From positions 248,001 to 312,000 of the forward strand of contig NZ_CP060828.1 of NCBI RefSeq assembly GCF_014489635.1: a DNA stretch of 64,000 nt, read 5' to 3'. This document shows positions 43,776 to 52,629 of this stretch, in pieces. Source of the DNA: Streptomyces roseirectus (GTDB lineage: Bacteria > Actinomycetota > Actinomycetes > Streptomycetales > Streptomycetaceae). Numbering within the stretch: position 1 is the stretch's first letter; every line of letters starts with the position of its first letter. Made by a program: the position numbers and the translations under genes. The notes beneath the pieces were generated by a model, which searched no databases, was not told the origin of the DNA, and saw only the letters and a program-made list of their open reading frames with translations.

Positions 43776-45275
43776 TCAGTGGGCGATGACAGGCTCACCC
43801 TCCGACGGCGCCAGCGGCCTGTTCGGCATCAGGAACACCATGAGCGCCGCGCCGACGGCGAAGATCCCGGCACCCCACGCCAGGGTCGCGGTGTAGCTCT
43901 CGACACCGGCGCGCGCGGCGGTCAGCGGGCCGGGCTCGTGCGAGGAGAGGTAGTCGGTGGCGGCCGAGGAGGCGACGGTGGTCAGCAGCGCCGTGCTGAT
44001 CGAACCGCCCACCTGCTGACTGGTGTTGATGAGCGCCGACGCGACCCCCGTGTCCTCGTGGTGCACCCCGGCGGTCGCGCCCTGGAACGCGGTGGTCATC
44101 ACCCCGCCGAGCCCGAGGCCCAGCAGGACCAGGCCGGGCATGATGTCGACGGCGTACTCGCTGCCCAGGTCGAGCCGGTTCAGCAGGACCATGCCGGTCG
44201 CGGCGACCAGGAAGCTCACGGTGACGACGGCCTTCGGGCCGACCCTGGGCAGCACCAGCGACGGCGTCGTGGTCGACGCCAGGACGATGCCCGCGACCAT
44301 CGGCAGGAACGCGAGACCGGTCTTGATCGGCGAGTAGCCGAGGCTGGCCTCCAGGTAGTAGGTCAGGAACAGGAAGATCGAGAACATCCCCATCCCGACG
44401 ACGAACACCGCGAGGAACGAGGCGCCCCGCGTCCGGTGCAGCACGAGCCGCAGCGGCAGCAGCGGGTGCGCGACCTTCGCCTCCACCCACACGAACACCC
44501 CGAGCAGCATCACGCCGCCGACCATGAAGCCGAGGGCGACCGGGTCCGTCCAGCTCGTGGACTCGACGTGCGCGAAGCCGTAGACGATCGCGAACAGCGC
44601 GGCACTGACCACGGCCGTGCCCGGGACGTCGATCCTGGGCCGCTCGGTGATCGCGGGCTTGGCCAGCAGCAGCACCGCGCCGGCCAGGGCGACGGCCGCG
44701 AAGGCGACGTTCACGTACATCACCCAGCGCCACGACGCCCACTCGGTGAGCATGCCGCCGAGCAGCAGCCCGATCGCGCCGCCCGCACCGCCGAGCGCGC
44801 TGAACACGCCGAACGCCTTCGCCCGCTCGGACGGCTCGGTGAAGGTCACGCTGAGCAGCGAGAGCGCCGCCGGCGCGAGCAGCGCGGCGAACAGGCCCTG
44901 GGCCACGCGGGCGCCGACGAGGACTTCGAAGTTGGTGGCCGCGCCGCCGACGACGGACGCCGCCGCGAAGCCGATCAGGCCGGTCACGAAGGTGGTCCGG
45001 CGTCCGAACAGGTCGCCCAGCCGGCCGCCGAGCAGCAGCAGGCTGCCGAACGCCAGGGCGTATCCGGTGATGACCCACTGCCGGCTGCCGTCGCTGAACC
45101 CGAGGTCGTGCTGGGCCGCCGGGAGCGCGATGTTCACGACGGTCGCGTCCAGCGTGACCATGAGCTGGGCCACGCCCAGCACGGCGAGCACCCACCAGCG
45201 CATGGCGTGTGAGCCGCGCAGGCCCGAGTCTTCTGTCCCGGAGGCGAGGGCCTCGCGGTCGAGGGTGGAAGTCAC
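43776..45275 (-). CDS. MFS multidrug exporter (DHA2, 14-TMS)
   Basis: A 499-residue major facilitator of the EmrB/QacA type. About 14 hydrophobic segments; motif A GGRLGDLFGRRT after helix 2 and the drug-antiporter motif in helix 5 (GGAGGAIGLLLGG); LDATVVNIALP in helix 1 is motif D1 of the 14-TMS group. It exports small cationic or lipophilic compounds by proton antiport. Upstream are two tandem TetR operators, and the TetR gene lies just downstream on the same strand. Confidence 0.92.
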   Translation of the reverse strand: MTSTLDREALASGTEDSGLRGSHAMRWWVLAVLGVAQLMVTLDATVVNIALPAAQHDLGFSDGSRQWVITGYALAFGSLLLLGGRLGDLFGRRTTFVTGLIGFAAASVVGGAATNFEVLVGARVAQGLFAALLAPAALSLLSVTFTEPSERAKAFGVFSALGGAGGAIGLLLGGMLTEWASWRWVMYVNVAFAAVALAGAVLLLAKPAITERPRIDVPGTAVVSAALFAIVYGFAHVESTSWTDPVALGFMVGGVMLLGVFVWVEAKVAHPLLPLRLVLHRTRGASFLAVFVVGMGMFSIFLFLTYYLEASLGYSPIKTGLAFLPMVAGIVLASTTTPSLVLPRVGPKAVVTVSFLVAATGMVLLNRLDLGSEYAVDIMPGLVLLGLGLGGVMTTAFQGATAGVHHEDTGVASALINTSQQVGGSISTALLTTVASSAATDYLSSHEPGPLTAARAGVESYTATLAWGAGIFAVGAALMVFLMPNRPLAPSEGEPVIAH

Positions 45276-45331
45276 TGTTTCCCTTGTCGCTGTGCGTGGA
45301 CCGGATCCCGCCGGCAGGCTGGCCGACTGAC

Positions 45332-45373
45332 GGAAACCGATCGGTTTCCACCTAGAGAAACAGATCGGTTTCC
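45332..45373. promoter_or_regulatory. Tandem TetR operators before MFS gene
   Basis: GGAAACCGATCGGTTTCC (45332-45349) is a perfect 18-base palindrome; AGAAACAGATCGGTTTCC (45356-45373) is a second copy with two mismatches in the left arm. Centres are 24 bases apart. The third copy is at 43680-43697 before the TetR gene. Confidence 0.9.
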
Positions 45374-45539
45374 TCGACGCAAGTCGCCGCCGCTGCTACC
45401 GCCTGGGCGGCCGTGCGAGAAAACGAGGAGGTGGTACCCGTGAACGTTTCGACATGGGTGCTCTCCTCCGGGGTCACGGTCGGGCGACGGGTCGTCCGGG
45501 AGCGCCGTTCCAGCGCACTCCCTTCCGGAAGGCACGACC

Positions 45540-46280
45540 ATGCCCCTTCACTTCACCACCGAACAGCGCCTTGACGACGGCGTCCTCGAACGCGGCTTCT
45601 CCCTCGACGGGATCCCCGGCATCCTCTGGACGCCCGCACCCTCGTCCGCGCCGGCGCCGCTGATCCTCCTCGGCCACCCCCCGCTCGGGCTGCCGGCGAT
45701 GCACCCCCGCCTGGCGGCGCGCGCCCGACTGGCCGCCGCGGACGGCTTCGCCTCGGCCACCATCGAGCTGCCCGGCAGCGGCGAACGGCCCCGCCTGGAC
45801 GCCGTCGACCAGGCACGTTCCGCGCTGCGCCGGGCCCTGGCGGCCGGCGAACCCGTCAGCGACGAGATCATCGACGCCCTCGTCCTGCCGCTCGTCGACA
45901 AGGCCGTCCCGGAGTGGCGGGCCACCCTCGACGCCCTCCTGACGCTCCCCGAGATCACCGGCCCCGTCGGCTACTCGGGCGGCGTGATCTCCATCGGCGT
46001 GCGCCTCGCGGCGGTCGAGCCGCGCGTCGTGGCCGCCGTGCTCTACGCCGGGAGCTACATCCCCCGCGCCATCGTCGAGGAGGCCCGCACGGTCGGCATC
46101 CCGCTGCACGTCCTGCTCCAGTGGGACGACGAGGGCAACGACCGGCAGGCGGCCCTGGAACTGTTCGACGCCTTCGGCTCCCGGGAGAAGTGCCTGAACG
46201 CCAACATGGGCGGGCACACGGGCGTCCCGGCGCACGCGGGGGAGGCGGCGGGGCGGTTCCTGGCGCGCCATATGAGGTAG
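45540..46280 (+). CDS. Alpha/beta hydrolase
   Basis: A 246-residue hydrolase of the dienelactone-hydrolase-like type. Nucleophile elbow GYSGG with Ser146, acid candidate in LLQWDDEGND (around 196-201), and catalytic His226 in GGHTGVP. PLILLGHPPLG provides the oxyanion strand. Cytoplasmic. GGAAGG lies upstream of the ATG. It is divergent from the MFS gene but separated by 264 bases; co-regulation by the TetR sites is possible, not shown. Confidence 0.85.
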   Translation: MPLHFTTEQRLDDGVLERGFSLDGIPGILWTPAPSSAPAPLILLGHPPLGLPAMHPRLAARARLAAADGFASATIELPGSGERPRLDAVDQARSALRRALAAGEPVSDEIIDALVLPLVDKAVPEWRATLDALLTLPEITGPVGYSGGVISIGVRLAAVEPRVVAAVLYAGSYIPRAIVEEARTVGIPLHVLLQWDDEGNDRQAALELFDAFGSREKCLNANMGGHTGVPAHAGEAAGRFLARHMR

Positions 46281-46354
46281 GGGGTCGCGCCGGTCCCGCG
46301 TAGTCGTCGGGGCCGGCGCTGCCCGGCCGTCAGCACCTCAGCAATCGGAACGCC

Positions 46355-46424
46355 CTATCCAGTTTCAGTGGTACGGTGGCCACAGCGAACCGGACAGGGC
46401 TATCCAGATACACCAACCGGATAG
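46355..46424. repeat. CTATCCAG repeats and inverted copy upstream of SDR
   Basis: CTATCCAG occurs at 46355-46362 and 46400-46407, and the inverted half CCGGATAG at 46417-46424, all within 120 bases of the SDR start at 46472. Such spacing suggests an operator for a regulator encoded elsewhere; none is adjacent. Confidence 0.55.
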
Positions 46425-46471
46425 ACCTTTCCGCATCCTGCTCCATCCAGGCACCCCCCGAAAGGCCCCCC

Positions 46472-47149
46472 ATGCCCACCATCGCCATCATCGGAGCCGG
46501 CCCCCAGCTCGGCCGGGCCATCGCCCGCACCTTCGGCACCCAGGGCTTCGACGTCGCCCTGATCTCCCGCAGCCGCGCCAACCTCGACGCCCTCGTGAGC
46601 GGCCTGGCCGAGGAGGGCATCACCGCGGCCGGATTCCCCGCGGACGTCATGGACCGCGACGCACTCACCCAGGCCCTGAAGGCCGCCGCCGACAAGTTCG
46701 GCGGGATCGACGTCCTGGAGTACTCCCCCGTGGGCACGTCCGGCTCGACCGCGCTGACCACCCCCACCGAGACGGAGCCGGAACACGTCCAGGTCCAGAT
46801 GGAGTTCCAGCTGTACGGCGCCATAGCCGCGACCAAGGCGGTCCTGCCGGCGATACGGGACGCCGGCGCGGGCACGCTCCTCTACACGACCGGCGCCGGC
46901 TCGATCGACCCCGTTCCGCAGGTCGGCAACGTGAACGCGGCGGCAGCGGCGCTGCGCAACTGGGCGGTCAACCTGCACAAGGAGCTGGCGGGTACGGGCG
47001 TCCAGGCCGCGCACGTCGGCATCGACGTGTCGATCGGCACCCCGGCGGTTCCCGGCTTCCCGACAGCCCAGCCGCACGAGATCTCCCCGGTCTACTGGGA
47101 CCTCCACACCACCAAGCGCGACCTGGCGGAACTGGTCTTCGGGGTCTGA
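46472..47149 (+). CDS. Atypical SDR lacking YxxxK
   Basis: A 225-residue SDR. Rossmann motif is AIIGAGPQLG (5-14), looser than the classical TGxxxGxG, and FPADVMD follows strand 3. The active-site Tyr and Lys are absent: GNVNAAAAALRNWAV occupies that place. It may bind a nucleotide without classical chemistry, like NmrA-type or other atypical SDRs, or use other residues. Start ATG 46472 after GAAAGG. A broken homologue lies at 27637-28030. Confidence 0.8.
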   Translation: MPTIAIIGAGPQLGRAIARTFGTQGFDVALISRSRANLDALVSGLAEEGITAAGFPADVMDRDALTQALKAAADKFGGIDVLEYSPVGTSGSTALTTPTETEPEHVQVQMEFQLYGAIAATKAVLPAIRDAGAGTLLYTTGAGSIDPVPQVGNVNAAAAALRNWAVNLHKELAGTGVQAAHVGIDVSIGTPAVPGFPTAQPHEISPVYWDLHTTKRDLAELVFGV

Positions 47150-47229
47150 GCCGTTCCACTTCGGGGGCGTGGGCGGCCAGGCTCACGCCCCCGATGCCGC
47201 ACTGATGGACGACCGCCGGTGGGTTCGCC

Positions 47230-47574
47230 TCAGATTGCCCGAAGGAGGTAACTGGTGCTGAGTCCACTGGTGGAGCAGACGACGGTGCTTGAGGTCGCGG
47301 TGTAAGTGAAGCCCCGTGGGACGGTGCAGGCCCATAGTCCTGTCCTGGGCTGCACTACGTTGTAGAGCGGGGCAAAGCCGCTGGTGGAGCAGGTCGTGGT
47401 GTTCGTGACCGAGGTGTAGGTATAGCCGGGCGGAACCGTACAGGACAGGTAGGCGGCGGACACGTCCGACGAAGGCGAGGCCGACGCTTCAGTCGCCGCA
47501 GGGAGCACGAACCCACAGGCCAGAGCGGCAACTGCCACCATGGCCCCGCGCAGCCGGGTCATCTGTAACCTCAT
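47230..47574 (-). CDS. Small secreted protein with internal duplication
   Basis: A 114-residue exported protein. Signal peptide about 1-32 (basic start, AVAALACGFVLPAA core). The mature part is two copies of a roughly 38-residue unit, CTVPPGYTYTSVTNTTTCST and CTVPRGFTYTATSSTVVCST, each with two cysteines and followed by SGx8 to SY. GGGAGGGAG precedes the ATG. Function unknown. Confidence 0.75.
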   Translation of the reverse strand: MRLQMTRLRGAMVAVAALACGFVLPAATEASASPSSDVSAAYLSCTVPPGYTYTSVTNTTTCSTSGFAPLYNVVQPRTGLWACTVPRGFTYTATSSTVVCSTSGLSTSYLLRAI

Positions 47575-47912
47575 CTGTTCTCCCTCCCGATGGCCGTCTC
47601 CGTGGCGGACGGCTACCAGGAAGAGCCTCCTTCACAGCAGGCACTCATGTCTTCGTCATCTCCAGTGAAAACCCCGCTTCACGGGGTATGACGTTTCACT
47701 CAGATTGACAAACGGCACGTACGCGATGCCGCACCGCCGCGCGGAGGGCGGCCAGGGCCGCGAACCGTTCGGCGAGGGGGTGAACTCCCTTTCCCCTGCC
47801 AGGAAATACGTGGTGCTCCGAGGGTTGACGGGGTGGGTGAGGGGCGGGAGCCTGTTTCGCATTGTGGAGAGGGTTTCGCTATGTGAGTGGTGCGGGCCGG
47901 AAAGGACGATGT
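47575..47912. other. Divergent intergenic region, secreted protein / BCCT
   Basis: A 338-base gap without a gene. It has a hairpin ACCCCG-CTTCA-CGGGGT at 47671-47687, TTGACA at about 47705 and TTGACG at 47825-47830 that could be -35 elements. GAAAGGAC at 47900-47907 is the ribosome binding site of the BCCT gene. Confidence 0.4.
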
Positions 47913-49577
47913 ATGACGAGGACGACGACGGCCGAGGAGAGTGTGCTGCGAAAACGGGGCGGAGAGGTGAGCGGGACGGATCCCGTCGTGTTCGGGGTGG
48001 CCGCCGCACTCACGCTCGCGTTCGTTGTGGTGGGGGCCGTGTCCACCAGAACGATGGAGCGGGTGTCCGGGGACATGCTCGGCGGGCTGATCGACAACGC
48101 GGGATGGGCGTTCGTGCTCACCGCGTCGGGGTTCGTGGTGTTCGCGCTGTGGCTGGCGGCGAGCAAATACGGACGGATCACGCTGGGCGCGGAGAACGAG
48201 CGGCCGGAGTTCCGGACCGTGTCGTGGATCGCGATGATGTTCAGCGCGGGGATGGGCATCGGCCTGATGTTCTACGGCGTCAGCGAACCCCTCTCCCACT
48301 TCGACTCACCCCCGCCCGGCACCTCCCCGGCGGACCGGGCGCAGGCCGTCGAGACCGCCATGGCGATGACGCTGTTCCACTGGACGCTGCACCCGTGGGC
48401 GATCTACGCGGTCGTCGGCCTCGCCATCGCCTACAGCACCTTCCGGCGCGGCCGGCGCCAGCTCATCAGCGCCGTGTTCACCCCGCTCATCGGCGCACGC
48501 CGGGCCGAGGGTTGGCAGGGGAAGGTCATCGACATCCTCGCCGTCTTCGCGACCCTCTTCGGTTCGGCGGCCTCCCTCGGGCTCGGCGCGCTGCAGATCC
48601 GCAGCGGGATCACCGAACTGGGGTGGATGGACAGCGTCGGGACCGGACTGCTGGTCGCGGTGATCGCGGTGCTGACCGTCGCGTTCGTGGCGTCGGCCGT
48701 CTCGGGGATCGCGCGTGGCATCCAGTGGCTGTCGAACATCAACATGGTGCTGGCGCTGGGCCTCGCGCTGTTCCTGTTCGTCGCCGGGCCGACCGTGTTC
48801 GTCCTCGATCTGCTGCCGACGTCGATCGGCGCGTACCTCGGGGACCTGCCGCAGATGGCGGGGCGGACGCAGGCGTCCAGCGGTGAGGGCGTGTCGCAGT
48901 GGCTGTCCGGGTGGACGATCTTCTACTGGGCGTGGTGGATCTCGTGGGCGCCGTTCGTGGGGATGTTCATCGCGCGCATCAGCCGCGGGCGGACGATCCG
49001 TCAGTTCGTCGGCGGGGTCATCCTGGTGCCGAGCACGGTCAGCCTGCTGTGGTTCGCGGTGTTCGGCGGTTCGGCGCTCAGGCTGCGCGAACAGGGGCGG
49101 CTCGGGGACGCGACGACGCCGGAGAGCCGGCTCTTCGGGGTGCTCCAGCAGTATCCGGCGGCCACGCTGACCTGCGTCGTCGTGATGGTGCTCGTCGGGA
49201 TCTTCTTCGTCTCCGGCGCCGATGCCGCGTCCATCGTCATGGGGACGCTCTCGCAGCGGGGTTCGCTGGAGCCGGGGCAGGCCGTGGTCGTGTTCTGGGG
49301 TGTGCTGACCGGTGCGGTCGCCGCCGTGATGCTGCTGGTCGGCGGGGGTGGCGGGGACGCGCTCACCGGGTTGCAGAACCTGACCATCCTGGCGGCGGCG
49401 CCGTTCACGCTGGTGATGGTCGGGCTGTGCGTCGCCCTCACCCGCGATCTGCGGCACGACCCGCTGATCGTGCGGGGGCGCCGGGGCGAGAAGGCCATCG
49501 ACACGGCCGTCATCGCGGGGCACGAACGCTACGACGGCGACTTCGAGCTGCGGATCGGGCCGCCGTCCTCGCCCTGA
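47913..49577 (+). CDS. BCCT-family betaine/choline/carnitine transporter
   Basis: A 554-residue membrane protein with about 12 helices. Family hallmarks: GMGIGLMFYGVSEPLSHF (glycine-rich helix 3), FHWTLHPWAIYAVVGLAIAY, and the signature WTIFYWAWWISWAPFVGMFI with Trp-rich substrate site. It takes up quaternary ammonium compounds with Na+ or H+, usually as osmoprotectants. I chose ATG 47913 for its GAAAGGAC site. The C-terminal cytoplasmic tail is short. Confidence 0.92.
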   Translation: MTRTTTAEESVLRKRGGEVSGTDPVVFGVAAALTLAFVVVGAVSTRTMERVSGDMLGGLIDNAGWAFVLTASGFVVFALWLAASKYGRITLGAENERPEFRTVSWIAMMFSAGMGIGLMFYGVSEPLSHFDSPPPGTSPADRAQAVETAMAMTLFHWTLHPWAIYAVVGLAIAYSTFRRGRRQLISAVFTPLIGARRAEGWQGKVIDILAVFATLFGSAASLGLGALQIRSGITELGWMDSVGTGLLVAVIAVLTVAFVASAVSGIARGIQWLSNINMVLALGLALFLFVAGPTVFVLDLLPTSIGAYLGDLPQMAGRTQASSGEGVSQWLSGWTIFYWAWWISWAPFVGMFIARISRGRTIRQFVGGVILVPSTVSLLWFAVFGGSALRLREQGRLGDATTPESRLFGVLQQYPAATLTCVVVMVLVGIFFVSGADAASIVMGTLSQRGSLEPGQAVVVFWGVLTGAVAAVMLLVGGGGGDALTGLQNLTILAAAPFTLVMVGLCVALTRDLRHDPLIVRGRRGEKAIDTAVIAGHERYDGDFELRIGPPSSP

Positions 49578-49629
49578 GACACCGTCGGACCCGCAGCAGC
49601 GGCGTCCAGGGCGTACATCAATAGGTATG

Positions 49630-49666
49630 TTGACATAGGTGTCTCGCCATAGCTAATCTGCCCGGG
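49630..49666 (+). promoter_or_regulatory. Sigma-70-type promoter, leaderless MarR message
   Basis: TTGACA (49630-49635) and TAATCT (49654-49659) with an 18-base spacer. The start point expected seven bases after the -10 coincides with the GTG at 49666, and no Shine-Dalgarno sequence exists, so the transcript should be leaderless. Confidence 0.7.
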
Positions 49667-50148
49667 TGTCCGGAATCAGCGGGGCTCCCACAAGCCCGAG
49701 CAGCGTCGACCGTGTGGCCGAGGGCCTTGCGGGATGTCTGCCTGTGCTGGACCGGGCCGTGAAGGCGCACCTTGAGGGGCGGCTGCCGTTCCCGAGGCTG
49801 CCCGAACGGCAGTTGGCGTTGCTTCAGCACGTCGCCGGGCATGACGGGGTGACGGTGCAGAGCGCGGCGGACGCGCTCGGGATGATCCCGAACAACGTCA
49901 GCGCGCTGGTGACGCGGCTGACCACGGCGGGGCTGCTGGAACGGCGGCAGGACGAGGCCGACAAACGGGTGGCGCACCTGCGGGTGACCACCGAGGCCCG
50001 CCGGCGGATCGCCGAGGTGGACGGACTCGTCACGCGGCGGATCTCGGCCGCGCTGCACACCCTCACCGAGGGCGAACTGGGCGCCCTCGGTTCGGCGCTC
50101 GGCGCCCTCGTCGCACTCGGCGAAGCGCTGCGCGACCGCGCGCTCTGA
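49666..50148 (+). CDS. MarR-family regulator
   Basis: A 160-residue winged-helix regulator: HTH VTVQSAADALGMIPNNVSALVTRLTTAGLL (about 62-91) and wing DEADKRVAHLRVTTEARRR. GTG start with no leader. It lies between the BCCT gene (88 bases upstream) and the MFS fusion gene (102 bases downstream), all on one strand; control of the MFS exporter is the more likely role. Confidence 0.87.
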   Translation: MSGISGAPTSPSSVDRVAEGLAGCLPVLDRAVKAHLEGRLPFPRLPERQLALLQHVAGHDGVTVQSAADALGMIPNNVSALVTRLTTAGLLERRQDEADKRVAHLRVTTEARRRIAEVDGLVTRRISAALHTLTEGELGALGSALGALVALGEALRDRAL

Positions 50149-50250
50149 ATCGCCCGCCCCACCTTCCGCACGCCCCCAACCGGCGTGCCCCTCCCCCATG
50201 TTCACGCGGCGCCCTCGCACGCGCCGCTACGTCCTGAGGACTCCTCACCC

Positions 50251-52581
50251 ATGTCTGTCTCCGCTGTCTCCACAGCACCCGCGCCGCCCGCCCGGGACCT
50301 GCGCGCCAACCCCTGGCTGACGCTGGTCGCCGTCGCGTTCGGCCTGTTCATGGTCGGTCTCGACGGCTCCGTCGTGTCGATCGCCAACGCCGAGATCGCC
50401 CGCGATCTCCAGGCCGACACCGCCGAGTTGCAGTGGGTCACCAACTCCTACCTCCTCGCCCTCGCCGCGACCCTGATCCTCGGCGGCAAGCTCGGTGACC
50501 GGCTCGGGCGCCGCACGCTGTACCTGGTCGGCGTCGTCGGGTTCACGGCGGCGTCCGTCGCGATCGGGCTCGTCGGCTCGATCGAGGGCGTCATCGCCTT
50601 CCGTGCCGTGCAGGGGCTGTTCGGGGCGATGCTGATGCCGAACACGCTCGCGCTGCTGCGGGCGGTGTTCCCGCCGAGGAAGTTCGGGATGGCCGTCGGG
50701 ATCTGGGCGATGATCTCGTCCGTGTCCACCGCGCTCGGCCCGATCGTGGGCGGCCTCCTCGTCGAGCACGTCAACTGGGAGTCCGTGTTCTACATCAACG
50801 CCCCGATCGGGGTGATCGCGCTCGTGTTCGGCCTGGTCGTGCTGCCGCAGTCCCGCAACGACGCCGCCGCCGGCGAGCGGTTCGACGTCCCCGGTGTGGT
50901 GCTGCTCGCGGGCGGTCTGCTGGCGGTCGTGTTCGGGGTCGTCAAGGGCGAGACCTGGGGCTGGACCTCGGGCGGGACGCTCGGGGCGATCGGCGGCGGG
51001 ATCGTCGTCCTCGTCCTGTTCGGGTGGTACGAGACGCGGGTCGCGCATCCGCTGCTGCCGATGCGGCTGTTCCGCAGTCCGGCGCTGACCGTCGGGGTGT
51101 TCGTCACCGCGCTGAACTTCTTCATCCTGCTCGGGGTGATCTTCTTCGTGATGCTGTACCTGCAGAATGTGCGGGGGTTCACGCCCGTCGAGTCGGGGGT
51201 GCGGACGCTGCCGCTGAGCATCGCCTCGATGCTGGCGTCGCCGCTCGGGGCGAAGCTCACCGAGCGGTTCGGGCCGCGGCTGACGATGCCGCTGGGGATG
51301 GTGCTCCAGGCGGGTGCCGCGTTCACGATGCTGGCGTGGAGCGCCGACTCGTCGTACGCCACGATGTGGCCGCCGTTCATCGCGCTCGGCCTCGGGGTCG
51401 GCATGGTGATGTCGGCGTCGTCCGACGCGATCGTGGGGAACGCGCCCGTGCGGGACGGCGGCGTGGCCGGTGGGCTCCAGGCGACATCGCTGCAGGTGGG
51501 CGGGGCGCTCGGGACGTCCGTCCTGGTGTCGATCATCAGCAGCCGGGTCGGGTCCACGCTCACCGGGAAGCTCACCGACGCGGGAGTCCCGCACGAGGTC
51601 GCGGACCGGCTCGGCGAGGCGAAGGACGCGGTGGCGATGGGCGTCGCGCCCGTGTCGGACACGATGCCGGGGCAGCTCAAGGCGGCTGTCGTGGAGGGCA
51701 GTCACGACGCGTTCATGGCCGGGGTGCACACCTCCGCCGTGGTGACCGGCGTCCTCGCGCTGTTCGGTGCGCTCCTCGCCGTGACGGTGCTGCGGGGGCG
51801 GACGGCCGTCGAGGTGGCGGCGCCGGCCGGGCTCGGTGTCACCGGGTACGTCCGGGGCGACGGGGACGTCCCGGTCGCCGGTGCCGCCGTCACGCTGATC
51901 TCGCTCGGCGGGCGTCAGGTGGGGCGGGTGGTCTCCGGGGACGACGGCGCCTACCGGGTGGAGGTGCCCGGCGCCGGGAGTTATGTGCTGGTCGCCTCCG
52001 CCGAGGGGTGCGCGCCGCAGGCGTCGACCGTGGTGGTCGGCGCGGAGCCGGTGACCTGCGATGTGCTCCTCGCCGGGACGAGCGCGCTGGCCGGGACGGT
52101 CCGGGCGGACGGCGGTGCGGTCGAGGGGGCGATGGTCGTGACGGCCGACGTGCGTGGCGAGGTGATCGCGGCCGGGGTGACCGGGGCCGACGGCGGGTTC
52201 GGGTTCACCGACCTCGTGCCGGGGCCGGTGACCGTCGCGGTGAGCGCGGAAGGGTACCGGCCGGTCGCGGTCCCGGTGGACATCGCCGTCCACGGCGTCA
52301 CCCGGGCCGAGGTCGAACTGACCGCCGGAGCGCGGCTGCACGGTGTGGTCACGGCGTCGGGGCGGGCCCTGCACGACGCCCGGGTGACCCTGCTCGACCC
52401 GGCCGGCAACGTCGTCGCCTCGGCCGTCACCGACACGGACGGCGGGTACGCGTTCGCCGACCTCGACGGCGGGCGGTACACGCTCACGGCGGCCGGGTAT
52501 CCGCCGGCGGTCGGGCAGGTGCGCGTGGGCGGGGCCGGGGTCGACGGGTACGACATCGAACTGTCGCACCCGGAGTCGTAG
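50251..52581 (+). CDS. MFS exporter fused to CarboxypepD_reg-like repeats
   Basis: A 776-residue fusion. Residues 1-540 are a DHA2-type 14-helix major facilitator (LDGSVVSIANAEI helix 1, GGKLGDRLGRRT motif A). Residues 549-776 hold three beta-sandwich repeats of about 75 residues resembling carboxypeptidase-regulatory-like domains, each with G-x-V and DGxYxxxxxxPGxYxLxxxxxGY-type strands (GDDGAYRVEVPGAGSYVLVASAEG; GADGGFGFTDLVPGPVTV; DTDGGYAFADLDGGRYTL). An even helix count puts them in the cytoplasm. ATG 50251 preceded by GAGGA. A perfect terminator follows. Confidence 0.88.
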   Translation: MSVSAVSTAPAPPARDLRANPWLTLVAVAFGLFMVGLDGSVVSIANAEIARDLQADTAELQWVTNSYLLALAATLILGGKLGDRLGRRTLYLVGVVGFTAASVAIGLVGSIEGVIAFRAVQGLFGAMLMPNTLALLRAVFPPRKFGMAVGIWAMISSVSTALGPIVGGLLVEHVNWESVFYINAPIGVIALVFGLVVLPQSRNDAAAGERFDVPGVVLLAGGLLAVVFGVVKGETWGWTSGGTLGAIGGGIVVLVLFGWYETRVAHPLLPMRLFRSPALTVGVFVTALNFFILLGVIFFVMLYLQNVRGFTPVESGVRTLPLSIASMLASPLGAKLTERFGPRLTMPLGMVLQAGAAFTMLAWSADSSYATMWPPFIALGLGVGMVMSASSDAIVGNAPVRDGGVAGGLQATSLQVGGALGTSVLVSIISSRVGSTLTGKLTDAGVPHEVADRLGEAKDAVAMGVAPVSDTMPGQLKAAVVEGSHDAFMAGVHTSAVVTGVLALFGALLAVTVLRGRTAVEVAAPAGLGVTGYVRGDGDVPVAGAAVTLISLGGRQVGRVVSGDDGAYRVEVPGAGSYVLVASAEGCAPQASTVVVGAEPVTCDVLLAGTSALAGTVRADGGAVEGAMVVTADVRGEVIAAGVTGADGGFGFTDLVPGPVTVAVSAEGYRPVAVPVDIAVHGVTRAEVELTAGARLHGVVTASGRALHDARVTLLDPAGNVVASAVTDTDGGYAFADLDGGRYTLTAAGYPPAVGQVRVGGAGVDGYDIELSHPES

Positions 52582-52584
52582 GAG

Positions 52585-52619
52585 GCGGGGCGGCCCCTCT
52601 GCGTCGAGGGCCGCCCCGC
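52585..52619. terminator. Terminator between MFS fusion and SDR genes
   Basis: GCGGGGCGGCCC (52585-52596) pairs perfectly with 52608-52619 (12-bp stem, 11-base loop) between converging stops, so it probably serves both strands. Confidence 0.82.
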
Positions 52620-52629
52620 GTTCAGGGGT

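Noticed and set aside
43779..45212. A 477-codon plus-strand frame opposite the MFS exporter
   Set aside because: His/Arg/Glu-rich shadow; the minus-strand gene has clear transporter motifs.
50245..52569. A 774-codon minus-strand frame opposite the MFS fusion gene
   Set aside because: Arg/His/Pro-rich with no hydrophobic or catalytic pattern; the plus strand shows a normal MFS protein.
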